DNA of 64,000 bases. Origin: Lewinellaceae bacterium (GTDB lineage Bacteria; Bacteroidota; Bacteroidia; Chitinophagales; Saprospiraceae). Positions 44,541-53,835 of this stretch are shown one piece after another. Location of the stretch: the NCBI GenBank assembly GCA_016712415.1, contig JADJRC010000010.1:186001-250000 (forward strand). Reading direction: 5' to 3'. The notes under the pieces were generated by a model, which ran no database searches, was not told where the DNA came from, and was given only the letters and a program-made list of their open reading frames with translations. The position numbers and the translations under genes are program-made. Each line of letters begins with the position of its first letter. Position 1 is the first letter of the stretch.

Positions 44541-45486
44541 AATCCGGCTTCTTCCCGCCCTTCAGGAATCCCTGGATCGATTTCAGGTTTTCCCATTCTT
44601 CATTGGCGGCAAGGTTGGCCTGTGAAGGCCAGGTGCCGGGGTCATGCATGGCGAGTTGCGGACCTGCGGCGGCCAGGATTTCCTTGATTTTGGCGACATC
44701 CGTTTCGGCCAGTTGGCGGTAGGTGGTGATGCCGTATTGGTACAGCAACTCCTGGATTTTGGGTCCGATTCCTTCCACAACGGTCAGATCGTCTTTGTCG
44801 CGGGCTACAACTACAGGTACTTCGGCAGGTGTTTCAGGAGGTGTTTCCGGCTGTTGCGTTACCACAACCGGTTCGCTGATTACGACAACCGGCACTTCCT
44901 CTAAAGGCATATTGTCCGAATTCCAGGTGTCAGGCAGGTGCTCGTCATGGGTGGCGCCGCCGCTCTGCGGCTCGGGCGTATCGGTATCTGCTGTCGTTGC
45001 CGGCGTTTCCGCACCGGCGTCTTCCTGTTGTTTGTCGCCTTGGTCAACGGTTGTCTCAATTTCCAGAGGAATCGTCTCTGCGGCGGGCGGTTCGGCATCA
45101 AACGAAAGCCCCAGTTCCGTCTCCAGTTGCCGGTTGCGTTCCTGAATTTCCGACAAATCCTCTCCGGTTTCGGTGAGTTGGTCGCGAAAGACACTGTTTT
45201 CCTCTGTCAACTTGCTTAGTTGGGAACGCAGGCTGGCATTGTCCGACTCTGAAATGGCAAGTTTGTTTTTTGTACTGTTCAGTTCCGACGTAATGGCGTT
45301 CAGCGTTGCAATCTGACTTTCCAGATCAAGTCGAAGTTTGTCGGCCGTTTGCTTATAGCGATTCCAGAGTATCCACCCCAGCCAGAGACCCAACAGGCCG
45401 GCAACGAGCAGCATGGTTATTATTTCCAGGGTATGGCTGGTGAAAGTGCCTGTGCCCGGGCCGAGTGTAACGTTTTGTTCGAACAT
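44539..45486 (-). CDS. Membrane-anchored coiled-coil protein with helix-hairpin-helix domain
   Basis: 315 residues from the ATG at 45486 (MFEQNVTLGPGTGTF); a longer frame to 45630 overlaps the upstream OmpA gene and lacks a sensible N-terminus. Order: one membrane helix (IITMLLVAGLLGLWLGWILW), coiled coil (LDLESQIATLNAITSELNST), an acidic Pro/Thr-rich linker, and a C-terminal helix-hairpin-helix module (LTVVEGIGPKIQELLYQYGI, TYRQLAETDVAKIKEIL) of a kind found in many Bacteroidota proteins. Lies 58 bases after the OmpA-domain gene, probably one operon; a cell-envelope role is inferred. Confidence 0.8.
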   Translation of the reverse strand: MFEQNVTLGPGTGTFTSHTLEIITMLLVAGLLGLWLGWILWNRYKQTADKLRLDLESQIATLNAITSELNSTKNKLAISESDNASLRSQLSKLTEENSVFRDQLTETGEDLSEIQERNRQLETELGLSFDAEPPAAETIPLEIETTVDQGDKQQEDAGAETPATTADTDTPEPQSGGATHDEHLPDTWNSDNMPLEEVPVVVISEPVVVTQQPETPPETPAEVPVVVARDKDDLTVVEGIGPKIQELLYQYGITTYRQLAETDVAKIKEILAAAGPQLAMHDPGTWPSQANLAANEEWENLKSIQGFLKGGKKPD

Positions 45487-45544
45487 ATGCTTGCGTCTTT
45501 GGTTTGTTAGTTTTGCTGTTTGTATCTGTCGATGAACCTGGTGT

Positions 45545-46129
45545 TCATTTGGATATGCGGATTTCAACGCGCCGGTTTTTATAACGTCCCAACGCCGTAT
45601 CATTTGTTGCCACGGGTTTGCCTTCACCATACGACCGGCATTTAACCTGCGACTTGTTTACTCCTTTCTTTATCAGGATATCGCGGATGCCGTAGGCACG
45701 GCGCAGACCGTACTGATAGTTTGTTTTGGAGTCGCTCACAAAATCGGTATGCCCGCTGATGCTTACACTGCCACCCGTGGCAACCAGGTGCCGGGCCAGG
45801 CGGGTCAGGTAGGCATCGATGGCATCATTATCCTCTTTCCTGGTCGAACTGTAGGGAAAATGGATCACCATGCGGTCTTCCAGTTCTTCCATTTGCACTT
45901 CATTGATCGAGGAAGTGGATTCGGCCGTTGAGGAAGGCGTAGATACCCCCGGCTGAATAGCGTCTGATACGATCATGGTATCTGATTGTGTCGGCGGCGC
46001 CTCAACGATGCCGGTACCCACAGATTCATTGTTGCCCGCGCAGGCCTCTTTGATCGTACACACATACCAGCGCCAACTAATGCCGCTCCAGACGGCGAAA
46101 AGGATGAGGACAAGTAGTTTAGAATTCAT
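45545..46129 (-). CDS. OmpA-domain protein with N-terminal membrane anchor
   Basis: 194 residues from ATG 46129 (MNSKLLVLILFAVWSGIS), which begins a membrane helix followed by WRWYVCTIKEAC. The C-terminal OmpA/MotB domain, which binds peptidoglycan, has VSISGHTDFVSDSKTNYQYG, ALGRYKNRRVEIRISK and the conserved Asp and Arg. First gene of a two-gene unit with the HhH protein. Confidence 0.88.
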   Translation of the reverse strand: MNSKLLVLILFAVWSGISWRWYVCTIKEACAGNNESVGTGIVEAPPTQSDTMIVSDAIQPGVSTPSSTAESTSSINEVQMEELEDRMVIHFPYSSTRKEDNDAIDAYLTRLARHLVATGGSVSISGHTDFVSDSKTNYQYGLRRAYGIRDILIKKGVNKSQVKCRSYGEGKPVATNDTALGRYKNRRVEIRISK

Positions 46130-46398
46130 AATGTTTTTGGTTGTACGTTGTTTGGCGGAGATCCGATTTTCTAACGCAACAGACGCGGGTATATTTTCTG
46201 AATTTGTACGTGATTGGGGGGCGTCAGCCGGATTAAAGGGCAATTATCGGCATTGATTTTCAGGATTTTGCAAAAAAAATAAAAAAAAATGCGGTTAATC
46301 GCGGCAATCCAAAGAAACCCGCTGCTGGAAATCTTATTCTTTATCTTGACCTTAGCCCCTCAGGTAAACACGAAAGGTTGATTCAAATCGCGTTCAAT

Positions 46399-49287
46399 AT
46401 GCAAAAACATTTCAATCTGACCGTCGTATTCGGTCTGATTTTTTCCGGGGCGCTTTATTCCCAGCCGGCGCCTACCTCCTTTGAAACCCGCCTTCAGGGC
46501 TATGAACAAAGGAAAGCAATGAAAGCCGGGTCGATGCTGTCTGCCCTTACTCCCGAAAGTATCGGCCCGTCGGTATTTTCCTGCCGGGTAACCGATGTAG
46601 ACGTTAATCCGGCGGACCCAACCCGTTTTTTTGTGGCGTATGCATCCGGCGGCCTGTGGTATACGGAAAGCAACGGCACAAGTTTCAGGCCATTGTTTGA
46701 CCACGAGGCTTCCATGACGATCGGCGATATCGCAGTAGACTGGGCCGGCAATGTGATCTGGGTGGGCACCGGTGAGGTAAACAGCAGTCGCTCTTCCTAT
46801 GCAGGCACCGGCATTTACCGCAGCGCCGATAACGGCAAAACATGGGACTGGCGCGGTTTGCCCGAAAGCCAGCATATCGGACGTATCGTGCTGCATCCAA
46901 CCGATCCCAATACGTTATGGGTCGCCGTGCTTGGGCACTTGTACTCGCCCAATGAAGCGCGGGGCGTATATAAAACGACAGACGGCGGCCTGAACTGGCG
47001 ACGAACCCTTTTCGCAGGAGACACCGTCGGGGCTGTCGATATTATCATAGACCCCGGCGACCCGAATACCCTGTTTGCCGCAACCTGGGAACGCGACCGT
47101 AAAGCCTGGAATTTCACCGGCGCGGGCGCAGGGTCCGGTATCTGGAAAAGTACGGATGGCGGCGATACCTGGAAAAAACTGGACGCCGCATCGTCCGGGT
47201 TTCCGGGCGGAAACAAAATCGGCCGGATTGGACTTGCTGCCGGTCGCAAAAATGGCAAAACAGTCTTCTATGCCAGTCTCGACAACCAGAACCCCAAACC
47301 CCCGAAGGAGGCAACCAAAGATGATGTGCTGACCAAAGACCAGTTGCGCGCCATGAGCAAGGCCGAGTATCTGAATTTACCGGAGGATAAAGTCAATGAT
47401 TTCCTGAAACAAAACGATTTCCCGGAAAAATACACGGCAAAATCCGTCAGGCAGATGGTCGAAACGGATAAACTCAAGCCTGTAGCCCTCGTGGAATACC
47501 TGGAAGATGCCAACAATGACCTGTTCGAAACGGATTTTACAGGCGCCGAGGTCTGGCGCAGCGAAGACGGCGGCCAAACCTGGCGCCGTACGCACGATAC
47601 ACCCCTGGAACAAATGCATTTCACCTATGGCTATTATTTCAGCAATATCAGGTGTATGCCCGACGACCCTGACCAGGTATATCTCATCGGATTCCTGATC
47701 ATCAGGAGCGAGGACGGCGGAAAATCGTGGAAAAATATCAACGGCGACAATGTGCACGTCGACCACCATGCCCTCTGGCTCAACCCGGCACATCCCGGGC
47801 ACCTGGTCAACGGCAACGACGGCGGGGTAAACATCAGTTGGGACAACGGGGCATCCTGGATGAAGTGCAACAACCCTCCGGTTGGGCAATTCTACGCCAT
47901 TGCCACCGACAACGACGAGCCTTACAATGTGTATGGCGGCGCGCAGGATAACGGCGTCTGGGTTGGGCCGTCGAACTACAAAGCCTCATCGGGCTGGGTA
48001 CAGGGCGGACAATATCCGTATAAAGAACTGCTCGGCGGCGACGGTATGCAGGTGCAGGTCGATACACGCGACAACAATACCGTTTACACGGGCTTTCAAT
48101 TCGGGTTTTATTTCCGGGTCGATAAACAAACCGGCAGGCGGAAACGCATTACACCCAAACATGATCTCGGCGAACGCCCCCTGCGTTTTAACTGGCAAAC
48201 CCCGCTTCTGCTGAGCCGGCATCAGCAGGATGTCTTGTATTTCGGTGCAAACAAACTGTACCGCTCCTTTAACCAGGGGAACGACTGGGAGGCTATTTCC
48301 GGCGACCTCACCGGAGGCGGCAGGAAGGGCAATGTGCCGTATGGTACTTTATCGACCATTGATGAAAGGCCCCTGAAATTTGGTCTGCTTTATGCGGGAT
48401 CCGACGACGGTTTGCTCCACGTCACACGCGACGGCGGAGAGACCTGGGTCAGAATATCGGACCAGTTGCCCGCAAAGTGCTGGGTTTCCCGCGTCCAGGC
48501 TTCTGCGCATGCGCGTGGCCGTGTTTACGTGGCCTTGAACGGTTATCGCTGGGACGACTTTAATGCCTACTTGTATGTTTCCGAAGATTACGGTGCAACC
48601 TGGACGCGCATCGGCACATCCCTGCCTGTAGAACCGGTCAATGTCGTCCGGGAGGACCCCGTTAACCCCGATGTTCTGTATGTCGGAACGGACCACAACG
48701 TGTACGTCTCCCTGGACAGGGGCGCGAGTTTTCAATGCCTGAGCGGCGAATTTCCGGACGTGCCGGTACACGACCTGGCTATTCAGGCAAAAGCGGGTGA
48801 TCTGGTAATCGGTACGCATGGCCGTTCGATCTACAAGGTTGGAATATCGCAGGTGCAGGCGCTCACGGCAGAGGTATTGGCCTCATCTTTGACGCTTTTC
48901 GAATTGCCGAAGAAAAAATACAGCCCGAACTGGGGCAAAAAACAGCCCTATAAAGAAGCCAAAGACCCCGAACTTACAGTGTGGTTCTACACGGGCGGTA
49001 AGGGAGAAATCAACTGGACCGTAAAAATGAAAGACGGCGGACTGGTTTTGAATAGCGGAAAAACAGCCTGTGTCAAAGGATTGAACAGGTTCAATTATGG
49101 TCTTGATTTTCAGGAATCGCAAACAAAAAGATATAAAGAGTCGTTACAGGCGATGCAGAAATCTGCTAAAAAACCGGTTCAAATTGAAAAAGCCGACACG
49201 GGTAAGTATTACCTCCGCAAAGGTGTTTATACTTTTACGGTTGAAAAGGACGGTATATCGTCTGACCGTGAGTTTGTGATCGATTGA
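46399..49287 (+). CDS. Secreted VPS10/BNR-repeat propeller protein
   Basis: 962 residues from ATG 46399 (MQKHFNLTVVFGLIFSGALY, signal peptide). Two propeller regions with sialidase-type BNR Asp-box repeats (YRSADNGKTW, YKTTDGGLNW, WKSTDGGDTW, WRSEDGGQTW, YVSEDYGATW) as in the sortilin/VPS10 family of bacteria. A helical insert (KDQLRAMSKAEYLNLPEDKV, about residues 310-375) separates the blades. The C-terminus (GKYYLRKGVYTFTVEKDGI) is a small beta domain, not a recognised T9SS tail. Catalytic residues of sialidases are not seen, so I would not call it a glycosidase. Confidence 0.85.
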   Translation: MQKHFNLTVVFGLIFSGALYSQPAPTSFETRLQGYEQRKAMKAGSMLSALTPESIGPSVFSCRVTDVDVNPADPTRFFVAYASGGLWYTESNGTSFRPLFDHEASMTIGDIAVDWAGNVIWVGTGEVNSSRSSYAGTGIYRSADNGKTWDWRGLPESQHIGRIVLHPTDPNTLWVAVLGHLYSPNEARGVYKTTDGGLNWRRTLFAGDTVGAVDIIIDPGDPNTLFAATWERDRKAWNFTGAGAGSGIWKSTDGGDTWKKLDAASSGFPGGNKIGRIGLAAGRKNGKTVFYASLDNQNPKPPKEATKDDVLTKDQLRAMSKAEYLNLPEDKVNDFLKQNDFPEKYTAKSVRQMVETDKLKPVALVEYLEDANNDLFETDFTGAEVWRSEDGGQTWRRTHDTPLEQMHFTYGYYFSNIRCMPDDPDQVYLIGFLIIRSEDGGKSWKNINGDNVHVDHHALWLNPAHPGHLVNGNDGGVNISWDNGASWMKCNNPPVGQFYAIATDNDEPYNVYGGAQDNGVWVGPSNYKASSGWVQGGQYPYKELLGGDGMQVQVDTRDNNTVYTGFQFGFYFRVDKQTGRRKRITPKHDLGERPLRFNWQTPLLLSRHQQDVLYFGANKLYRSFNQGNDWEAISGDLTGGGRKGNVPYGTLSTIDERPLKFGLLYAGSDDGLLHVTRDGGETWVRISDQLPAKCWVSRVQASAHARGRVYVALNGYRWDDFNAYLYVSEDYGATWTRIGTSLPVEPVNVVREDPVNPDVLYVGTDHNVYVSLDRGASFQCLSGEFPDVPVHDLAIQAKAGDLVIGTHGRSIYKVGISQVQALTAEVLASSLTLFELPKKKYSPNWGKKQPYKEAKDPELTVWFYTGGKGEINWTVKMKDGGLVLNSGKTACVKGLNRFNYGLDFQESQTKRYKESLQAMQKSAKKPVQIEKADTGKYYLRKGVYTFTVEKDGISSDREFVID

Positions 49288-49359
49288 GCTGCTGCGGTGA
49301 CGCAATGGCTTTTTTACCGTTTAAACCGTTAATCAACTCAATTTCTAACACATTTTCAA

Positions 49360-50103
49360 ATGAAGAATTTTAAGAACCTGTTTTTGGCAGGGCTTGCGGT
49401 TGCCAGTCTGGCGTTTACCGGCTGTTTGCATATTATTGAAGAAGTTACTTTTCGCGACAGTGGAAAGGGGAACTACACCATGACGCTCGATATGAGTGAA
49501 ATGAAAGGAATGATGGATATGCTGAAAAATATGTCGCCCGACAGCACCGGCGGAACCGAAATACCCAGCCAGGGTGAACAGGATAACTCCATGGCGCAAA
49601 TGGGCAAGGAACTCAGCGGTGTGGCCTCCACGCTCCGCAACCTGAAAGGCATTATGAACGTCGTTGAAATAAACGATACCAGTTCGTTCAGGTTTGGTTA
49701 CTCATTCGATTTCGAAGATGTCGCAGCCCTCAACCGTGCACTGAAAGTAGTCAACAAGGACAAATACGACAGCGATGTGGAGGAGGTGTTTAAATTTACA
49801 GGCAAAAACTTCGAACGCCTGGGCGCCGGCGACATGGGCGCTGAAATAAAAAAAGCACTTGCTGAAGGCAGCGGCGATGAAGAAGAAGGCGGCGAAGAAG
49901 CCATGGATATGATGAAAATGATGTTTGCCGATATGAGCTACAAGCAAGTTTATCATTTCCCCGATCGCGAGATCAAAAAGAACAGCAATGAACTGGCCGA
50001 AGTGAGCACCGACAAGCACTCAATGACCATTACCCTTAAGCCTTTTGATGAGGAGCAGCAGCAAAAAAAAGTAACTATTGCGACTGCAGTTAAATTGAAA
50101 TAA
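49360..50103 (+). CDS. Lipoprotein of unknown function
   Basis: 247 residues, lipobox FTGC with Cys22. Seen: a Met-rich helix (MSEMKGMMDMLKNMSPDS), a segment FRFGYSFDFEDVAALNRAL, an acidic run (GSGDEEEGGEEAMDMMKMMF) and a C-terminal basic/Gln stretch. Not recognised. No operon partner is clear; a converging kinase gene follows 21 bases later. Confidence 0.7.
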   Translation: MKNFKNLFLAGLAVASLAFTGCLHIIEEVTFRDSGKGNYTMTLDMSEMKGMMDMLKNMSPDSTGGTEIPSQGEQDNSMAQMGKELSGVASTLRNLKGIMNVVEINDTSSFRFGYSFDFEDVAALNRALKVVNKDKYDSDVEEVFKFTGKNFERLGAGDMGAEIKKALAEGSGDEEEGGEEAMDMMKMMFADMSYKQVYHFPDREIKKNSNELAEVSTDKHSMTITLKPFDEEQQQKKVTIATAVKLK

Positions 50104-50124
50104 TGGGTTGGATGGCCTTGCGGT

Positions 50125-51147
50125 TTATTGCTCGGGCGTGACCTGCAACGATAAAACGATGAGGTATACGCCGTTGCTTTCCAGTACGCGAAGCGTATAG
50201 CGACCCGGATAAAGCAATTCGAGCCGTTTTTCCACGTTCCGCAGGCCAAGGCCCCTTGTTTTTTCCTTTGCCTGTTTTTTCTGTCCCGAAGGGGTGCTGT
50301 TTTCAACCTGGAAATGCAGCACCCCTTTTTCTATATACAGGTCGATTTTAACCTGCACCTTATCGGTTGCAGGGTCTATGGCGCCGTGTTTGAAGGCATT
50401 CTCCACAAAAGGAAGCATAAACAACGGCGCCACCAACGCACCATCAGGAATCGGCCCGCCGGTGAATGTGACGTTCAGGCGGTCGCCAAAGCGCAGTTGC
50501 TCCATATCTGTATACTGCTTGATCAGGGTCAGTTCCTTGCTGACCGGAATAAAGGGGGCGTTGCATTCATACAGGATATAGTCCAGCAGGCCGCTGAGTT
50601 TCAGAATACTCTCCGCTGTGTGTGGCGAGCCTTTCAGTGCCAGTCCGTAAAGGTTGTTCAGGGTATTGAACAGGAAATGCGGGTGTATTTGCGCCCGGAG
50701 AAACTGCAGTTCCGCATCGCGTTTCTCCTGTTGCAGTTGTTGTGCCAGCCTGTCTCTGGTATCCCAGTCGCGGATGATCTTCAGGGCCACGCCCAGCGCA
50801 ATGACGGCGTAATCGCGAAACAAATTCTTCGAGATTTTGGAAAGCGGCAAATTAAAGTCGCGCCCGGTTTGGAGCAGCCAATACCAGTTCTCCCATTTTA
50901 ACCGTATCGCCATTACGGTTAGGAGCACGGCAGTGCAGGACAGCCAGAACAGCCATTTCCTGCCCTGCCACAGGAAACGTGGCACCAGGTAATACGCTGT
51001 AAAGTAAAAGGGCAGGGCGATGACCGGCAGGAAGAACAAGGTCTGCCGTAACAATTCCGCCCCGTCTTTATAATGCGGGAGGTTGGCGATAAACTCAACG
51101 GCAACGTATGCCGTCCATAGCAACAGGTGCTGCAATACACGTTTCAT
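50125..51147 (-). CDS. LytS/YehU-type sensor histidine kinase
   Basis: 340 residues from ATG 51147 (MKRVLQHLLLWTAYVAVEF). Four hydrophobic helices, then a His_kinase domain with QIHPHFLFNTLNNLYGLAL (phospho-acceptor His) and a HATPase-like end (LFMLPFVENAFKHGA, RGLGLRNVEKRLELLYPG). The usual partner is a LytTR response regulator; none is encoded next to it. A 12-bp palindrome CACGGCGCCGTG lies at 51167-51178, about 20 bases before the start, and could be an operator. Confidence 0.92.
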   Translation of the reverse strand: MKRVLQHLLLWTAYVAVEFIANLPHYKDGAELLRQTLFFLPVIALPFYFTAYYLVPRFLWQGRKWLFWLSCTAVLLTVMAIRLKWENWYWLLQTGRDFNLPLSKISKNLFRDYAVIALGVALKIIRDWDTRDRLAQQLQQEKRDAELQFLRAQIHPHFLFNTLNNLYGLALKGSPHTAESILKLSGLLDYILYECNAPFIPVSKELTLIKQYTDMEQLRFGDRLNVTFTGGPIPDGALVAPLFMLPFVENAFKHGAIDPATDKVQVKIDLYIEKGVLHFQVENSTPSGQKKQAKEKTRGLGLRNVEKRLELLYPGRYTLRVLESNGVYLIVLSLQVTPEQ

Positions 51148-51385
51148 GACGCTTACAAATGTACGGCACGGCGCCGTGAACTGCCCCCTTATCGCCCTGC
51201 GACCCGTTCTGTCTGCCGTAAGGGGCACTTTTGTCGACCGGTGGCGTATCGCCCGGTTTTACCGTTCTCTGCCATCTGTTTTCACCCATATGTCAAAATA
51301 AGCCTCTGCGCAGGGCTGCAATCCGAACATTTGGGGATCGGCCGGGCGGCCGTGGTGATTGTTAACACTGTAAAACAAGAAGTAC

Positions 51386-52399
51386 ATGAAGACAAAAATC
51401 ATTTTTCTCGGATTGGCCGGTATTGCGGCCCTGCTGCAGTTTTTTCCCATCGACAAAACACTTCCGCATTCCAGTCCGGAACAGGAGTTGCAAGCAGTGC
51501 AACATCCTCCGGATGCGGTTTTTTCGCTGCTGAAGCATGCCTGTTACGACTGCCACTCCAACAACACGCGGTATCCCTGGTATGCCAATATTCAACCCCT
51601 GGGGTGGTGGATACAGGATCATATTGAACACGGCAGGTCGGAACTGAATTTTTCCGAAATCGGGAAATGGAATGAAGCAGAGCGACGCGACCTGCTGGAG
51701 CATTGCGCCAGGGTGATCGAAAAGGGTATGATGCCGCTCAACAGTTATGTGCGCATGCACCCGGAAGCGAAGCTCGACCGGCGGCAGAAGGATATGTTGA
51801 TGGGCTGGTTGCTGCATCCCGAGACCATGTCAAAACTGGTGAAACAACCCATTAACGCAGCTCCGGACTCCTGTGACGGCGATAATGAAAACATACGTTG
51901 CTGTTTTGCCGGAATGCCCGACAGCCTTACGTCGGCCATGGTAATTGCCGGAGCGAACGAGCCGGGGGAGCGCCTGGTCATAAAAGGACAGGTTTTTCGG
52001 CGTGACGGGAAAACGCCCTATCCGGGGGTATTGATCTACGCCTACCATACCGATATGCACGGGATTTATTCCAAAAACGGAACGGAAACCGGTATCCGGA
52101 AATGGCATGGGCGCCTGCACGGCTGGTGCAGAACGGATGCTGAAGGTCGTTATTCCATCCAAAGCATACGGCCGGCCCCGTATCCGCGAAGCGATGGGCC
52201 GGCACATATCCATGAAGTGGTGTGGGAACCGGGGAAAGATGAGCCGTACTATATCAACGAAACGGTTTTTGAAGACGACGTGCATGTAACCGAGCGATAT
52301 CGGAAAAATGAACGAGGCCCCGGCGGCAGCGGAACTATCGACCTGAAGCGTGGCGCCGACGGGATTTGGACAGGCCGGCGCGACATAACCCTGAAATAA
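51386..52399 (+). CDS. Heme-binding domain fused to intradiol dioxygenase-like domain
   Basis: 337 residues. N-terminal membrane/signal helix (IIFLGLAGIAALLQFF), then a Haem_bd domain (about 40-150) with the c-type heme motif CYDCH and NNTRYPWYANIQPLGWWIQD. From about residue 195 there is an intradiol dioxygenase-like beta domain (VIKGQVFRRDGKTPYPGVLI) with candidate Fe ligands Tyr in GRYSIQSIRPAPYP and the two His of PAHIHEVV. The fused arrangement suggests a periplasmic electron-transfer or peroxide/ring-cleavage enzyme; substrate unknown. Confidence 0.85.
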   Translation: MKTKIIFLGLAGIAALLQFFPIDKTLPHSSPEQELQAVQHPPDAVFSLLKHACYDCHSNNTRYPWYANIQPLGWWIQDHIEHGRSELNFSEIGKWNEAERRDLLEHCARVIEKGMMPLNSYVRMHPEAKLDRRQKDMLMGWLLHPETMSKLVKQPINAAPDSCDGDNENIRCCFAGMPDSLTSAMVIAGANEPGERLVIKGQVFRRDGKTPYPGVLIYAYHTDMHGIYSKNGTETGIRKWHGRLHGWCRTDAEGRYSIQSIRPAPYPRSDGPAHIHEVVWEPGKDEPYYINETVFEDDVHVTERYRKNERGPGGSGTIDLKRGADGIWTGRRDITLK

Positions 52400-52407
52400 A
52401 CAACAAA

Positions 52408-52437
52408 AGAGGCCGCCTCTGTGAAGAGACGGCCTCT
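52408..52437. terminator. Bidirectional terminator hairpin
   Basis: AGAGGCCG (52408-52415) pairs with CGGCCTCT (52430-52437); inner CTCT/AGAG adds to the stem. Lies between converging genes, with an A-run on the left (a T-run for the minus strand) and GTTTTTG on the right. Confidence 0.8.
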
Positions 52438-52463
52438 GGAAGTTTTTGCGTTTGCAATGTATT

Positions 52464-53183
52464 TTACTTCAGGTTGAAAGCGCCGTTACCAACGAGGTAA
52501 CCTTTGTTGTAAATTTCAACCGTGTACTTGCCTTTTACAAAGTTCTGGCCAGGCTGCCATGCACCGCAGACATTGGTCTCGCCGTTGTCGTAGTTGCAGG
52601 TAGCAACCGTGGTGTAGCGGTACTCGATCTCGTTGCGCTTGTCCTGGGCAACACCCGAACCGAGGCTTTCGATTGCGAGCGGAGCACCGGTCGGGTCAAC
52701 TACGCGGATGTAGAACGTCTCTTCGCCGGAAGGAACCACTTCGTTGGGTTCGGTCGTAAAGCAGATGTTCAGTTTGTCCACTTTGCTGGCGCGCGACTTG
52801 GTCTTCTCTTTGCCGCTGCTGCGTACGTCTACAGCCTTGACCGTTACGTTTTTCACGCGGATAGCGGAAGCGATGTCAACTTTCTTGCTGAGTTGTGCGC
52901 GCTCGGTTTCCAGTTGCGTTTTTTCCGAGATCAGCGCAGCCTTTGCCGTACTTTCCTCCTGGAGTTGCGTTTGTGTTTGATTAAGTGACGTGCTCAGTTC
53001 CTGATTTTGAGAAGAGAGTTGAGTGTTGCTCTCTGTCAGTTCGCCTACCTGCTTTTTCAGGTTGTCGATTTCAGTCAGGTACTGGTTTTTCTGACGTTCG
53101 AAGCTGGACATTGCGCCGCGGTACTCCTTGTTTTTCTGGATCAGGCCGGCGATTTCGTTTTTGCTGGTTTCCAGTTGCTGCAA
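52464..53183 (-). CDS. Coiled-coil membrane protein, C-terminal fragment (frameshifted)
   Basis: Continuation of the protein that starts at 53482. Long coiled coil (FERQKNQYLTEIDNLKKQVG, LSTSLNQTQTQLQEEST), then a beta domain (VKNVTVKAVDVRSSGKEKT, LNICFTTEPNEVVPSGEETF, FVKGKYTVEIYNKGYLVGNG). The frame before the Met at 53183 continues upstream as GINAELDAKINEQLQ to about 53235, where it meets the first fragment. Family not recognised. Confidence 0.75.
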   Translation of the reverse strand: MQQLETSKNEIAGLIQKNKEYRGAMSSFERQKNQYLTEIDNLKKQVGELTESNTQLSSQNQELSTSLNQTQTQLQEESTAKAALISEKTQLETERAQLSKKVDIASAIRVKNVTVKAVDVRSSGKEKTKSRASKVDKLNICFTTEPNEVVPSGEETFYIRVVDPTGAPLAIESLGSGVAQDKRNEIEYRYTTVATCNYDNGETNVCGAWQPGQNFVKGKYTVEIYNKGYLVGNGAFNLK

Positions 53184-53482
53184 TTGTTCGTTGATCTTGG
53201 CATCAAGTTCAGCATTGATGCCTTTTTGCTGCTCGGCTGCGTGACGGCATCGTTGTACTTTGTTTCCAGTTCATTCATTGCCTCCTTCTGCTGCGTCAGT
53301 TCCATGGTAGTAGTATCCAGCTGCTTGCTGGTGTTGTATTTACTAACCAATAAAAACACGCACAGGCCGAGTAGTGCAGCGATGGCAACGCCCATAATGG
53401 TCGTGAGACGCTTCTGATTGTTGTCTTCGTTGTTGCCGTAATTCGGAGTAGTGGGCTGATTGAAATTGGTGGGTGTGCTCAT
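53141..53482 (-). CDS. Coiled-coil membrane protein, N-terminal fragment (frameshifted)
   Basis: N-terminal cytoplasmic tail (Asn/Thr/Pro-rich), one membrane helix (IMGVAIAALLGLCVFLLV) and the start of a coiled coil (QLDTTTMELTQQKEAMNELE). At about 53234-53245 the frame is lost: one added base gives AVTQAEQQKGINAEL and joins the next fragment, for a full protein of about 340 residues. The out-of-frame tail after NDAVTQ is not real protein. Confidence 0.7.
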   Translation of the reverse strand: MSTPTNFNQPTTPNYGNNEDNNQKRLTTIMGVAIAALLGLCVFLLVSKYNTSKQLDTTTMELTQQKEAMNELETKYNDAVTQPSSKKASMLNLMPRSTNNCSNWKPAKTKSPA

Positions 53483-53835
53483 ATCAGATAAAAAGTGTGA
53501 TGAAAGGTTTAACGTTAGAATTTGATGTCAAAATTTTCATCATAGGCGCGACCGGCATAAAGCAAGGTTGTGATAGCAGAAATTTAAACGGTTGTGTTTT
53601 GAAAAGTCACGGCATAAACCGCGTTTGGTCGTTCTTTATTGCATTTTGATCGTATGATTTATTCCAATTTTTTTTTGCAAACCACTCTATTCTGTTGATT
53701 GTCAGTAAAATAAAAATACAGGGCCAACGGAAATTTTTTTGCTTTCCGGTAAGGTCTTCATCCATCTCCCGGGAAGCCTTACCTTTGTGCGTCACTCATT
53801 TTTGGGCGCTGCCCACCTTATGAACCCATACGTTT
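53483..53835. other. Divergent intergenic region
   Basis: 353 bases between the coiled-coil gene (minus) and the exonuclease gene (plus), AT-rich. No supported open frame. A -7-like box TACCTTTG lies at 53778-53785 and a small hairpin CGGAAA/TTTCCG at 53728-53748. Nothing else stands out. Confidence 0.5.

Noticed and set aside
46360..46400. tRNA-like stretch (GATTCAAATC)
   Set aside because: The T-loop-like bases lack a pairing stem and no acceptor stem is present.
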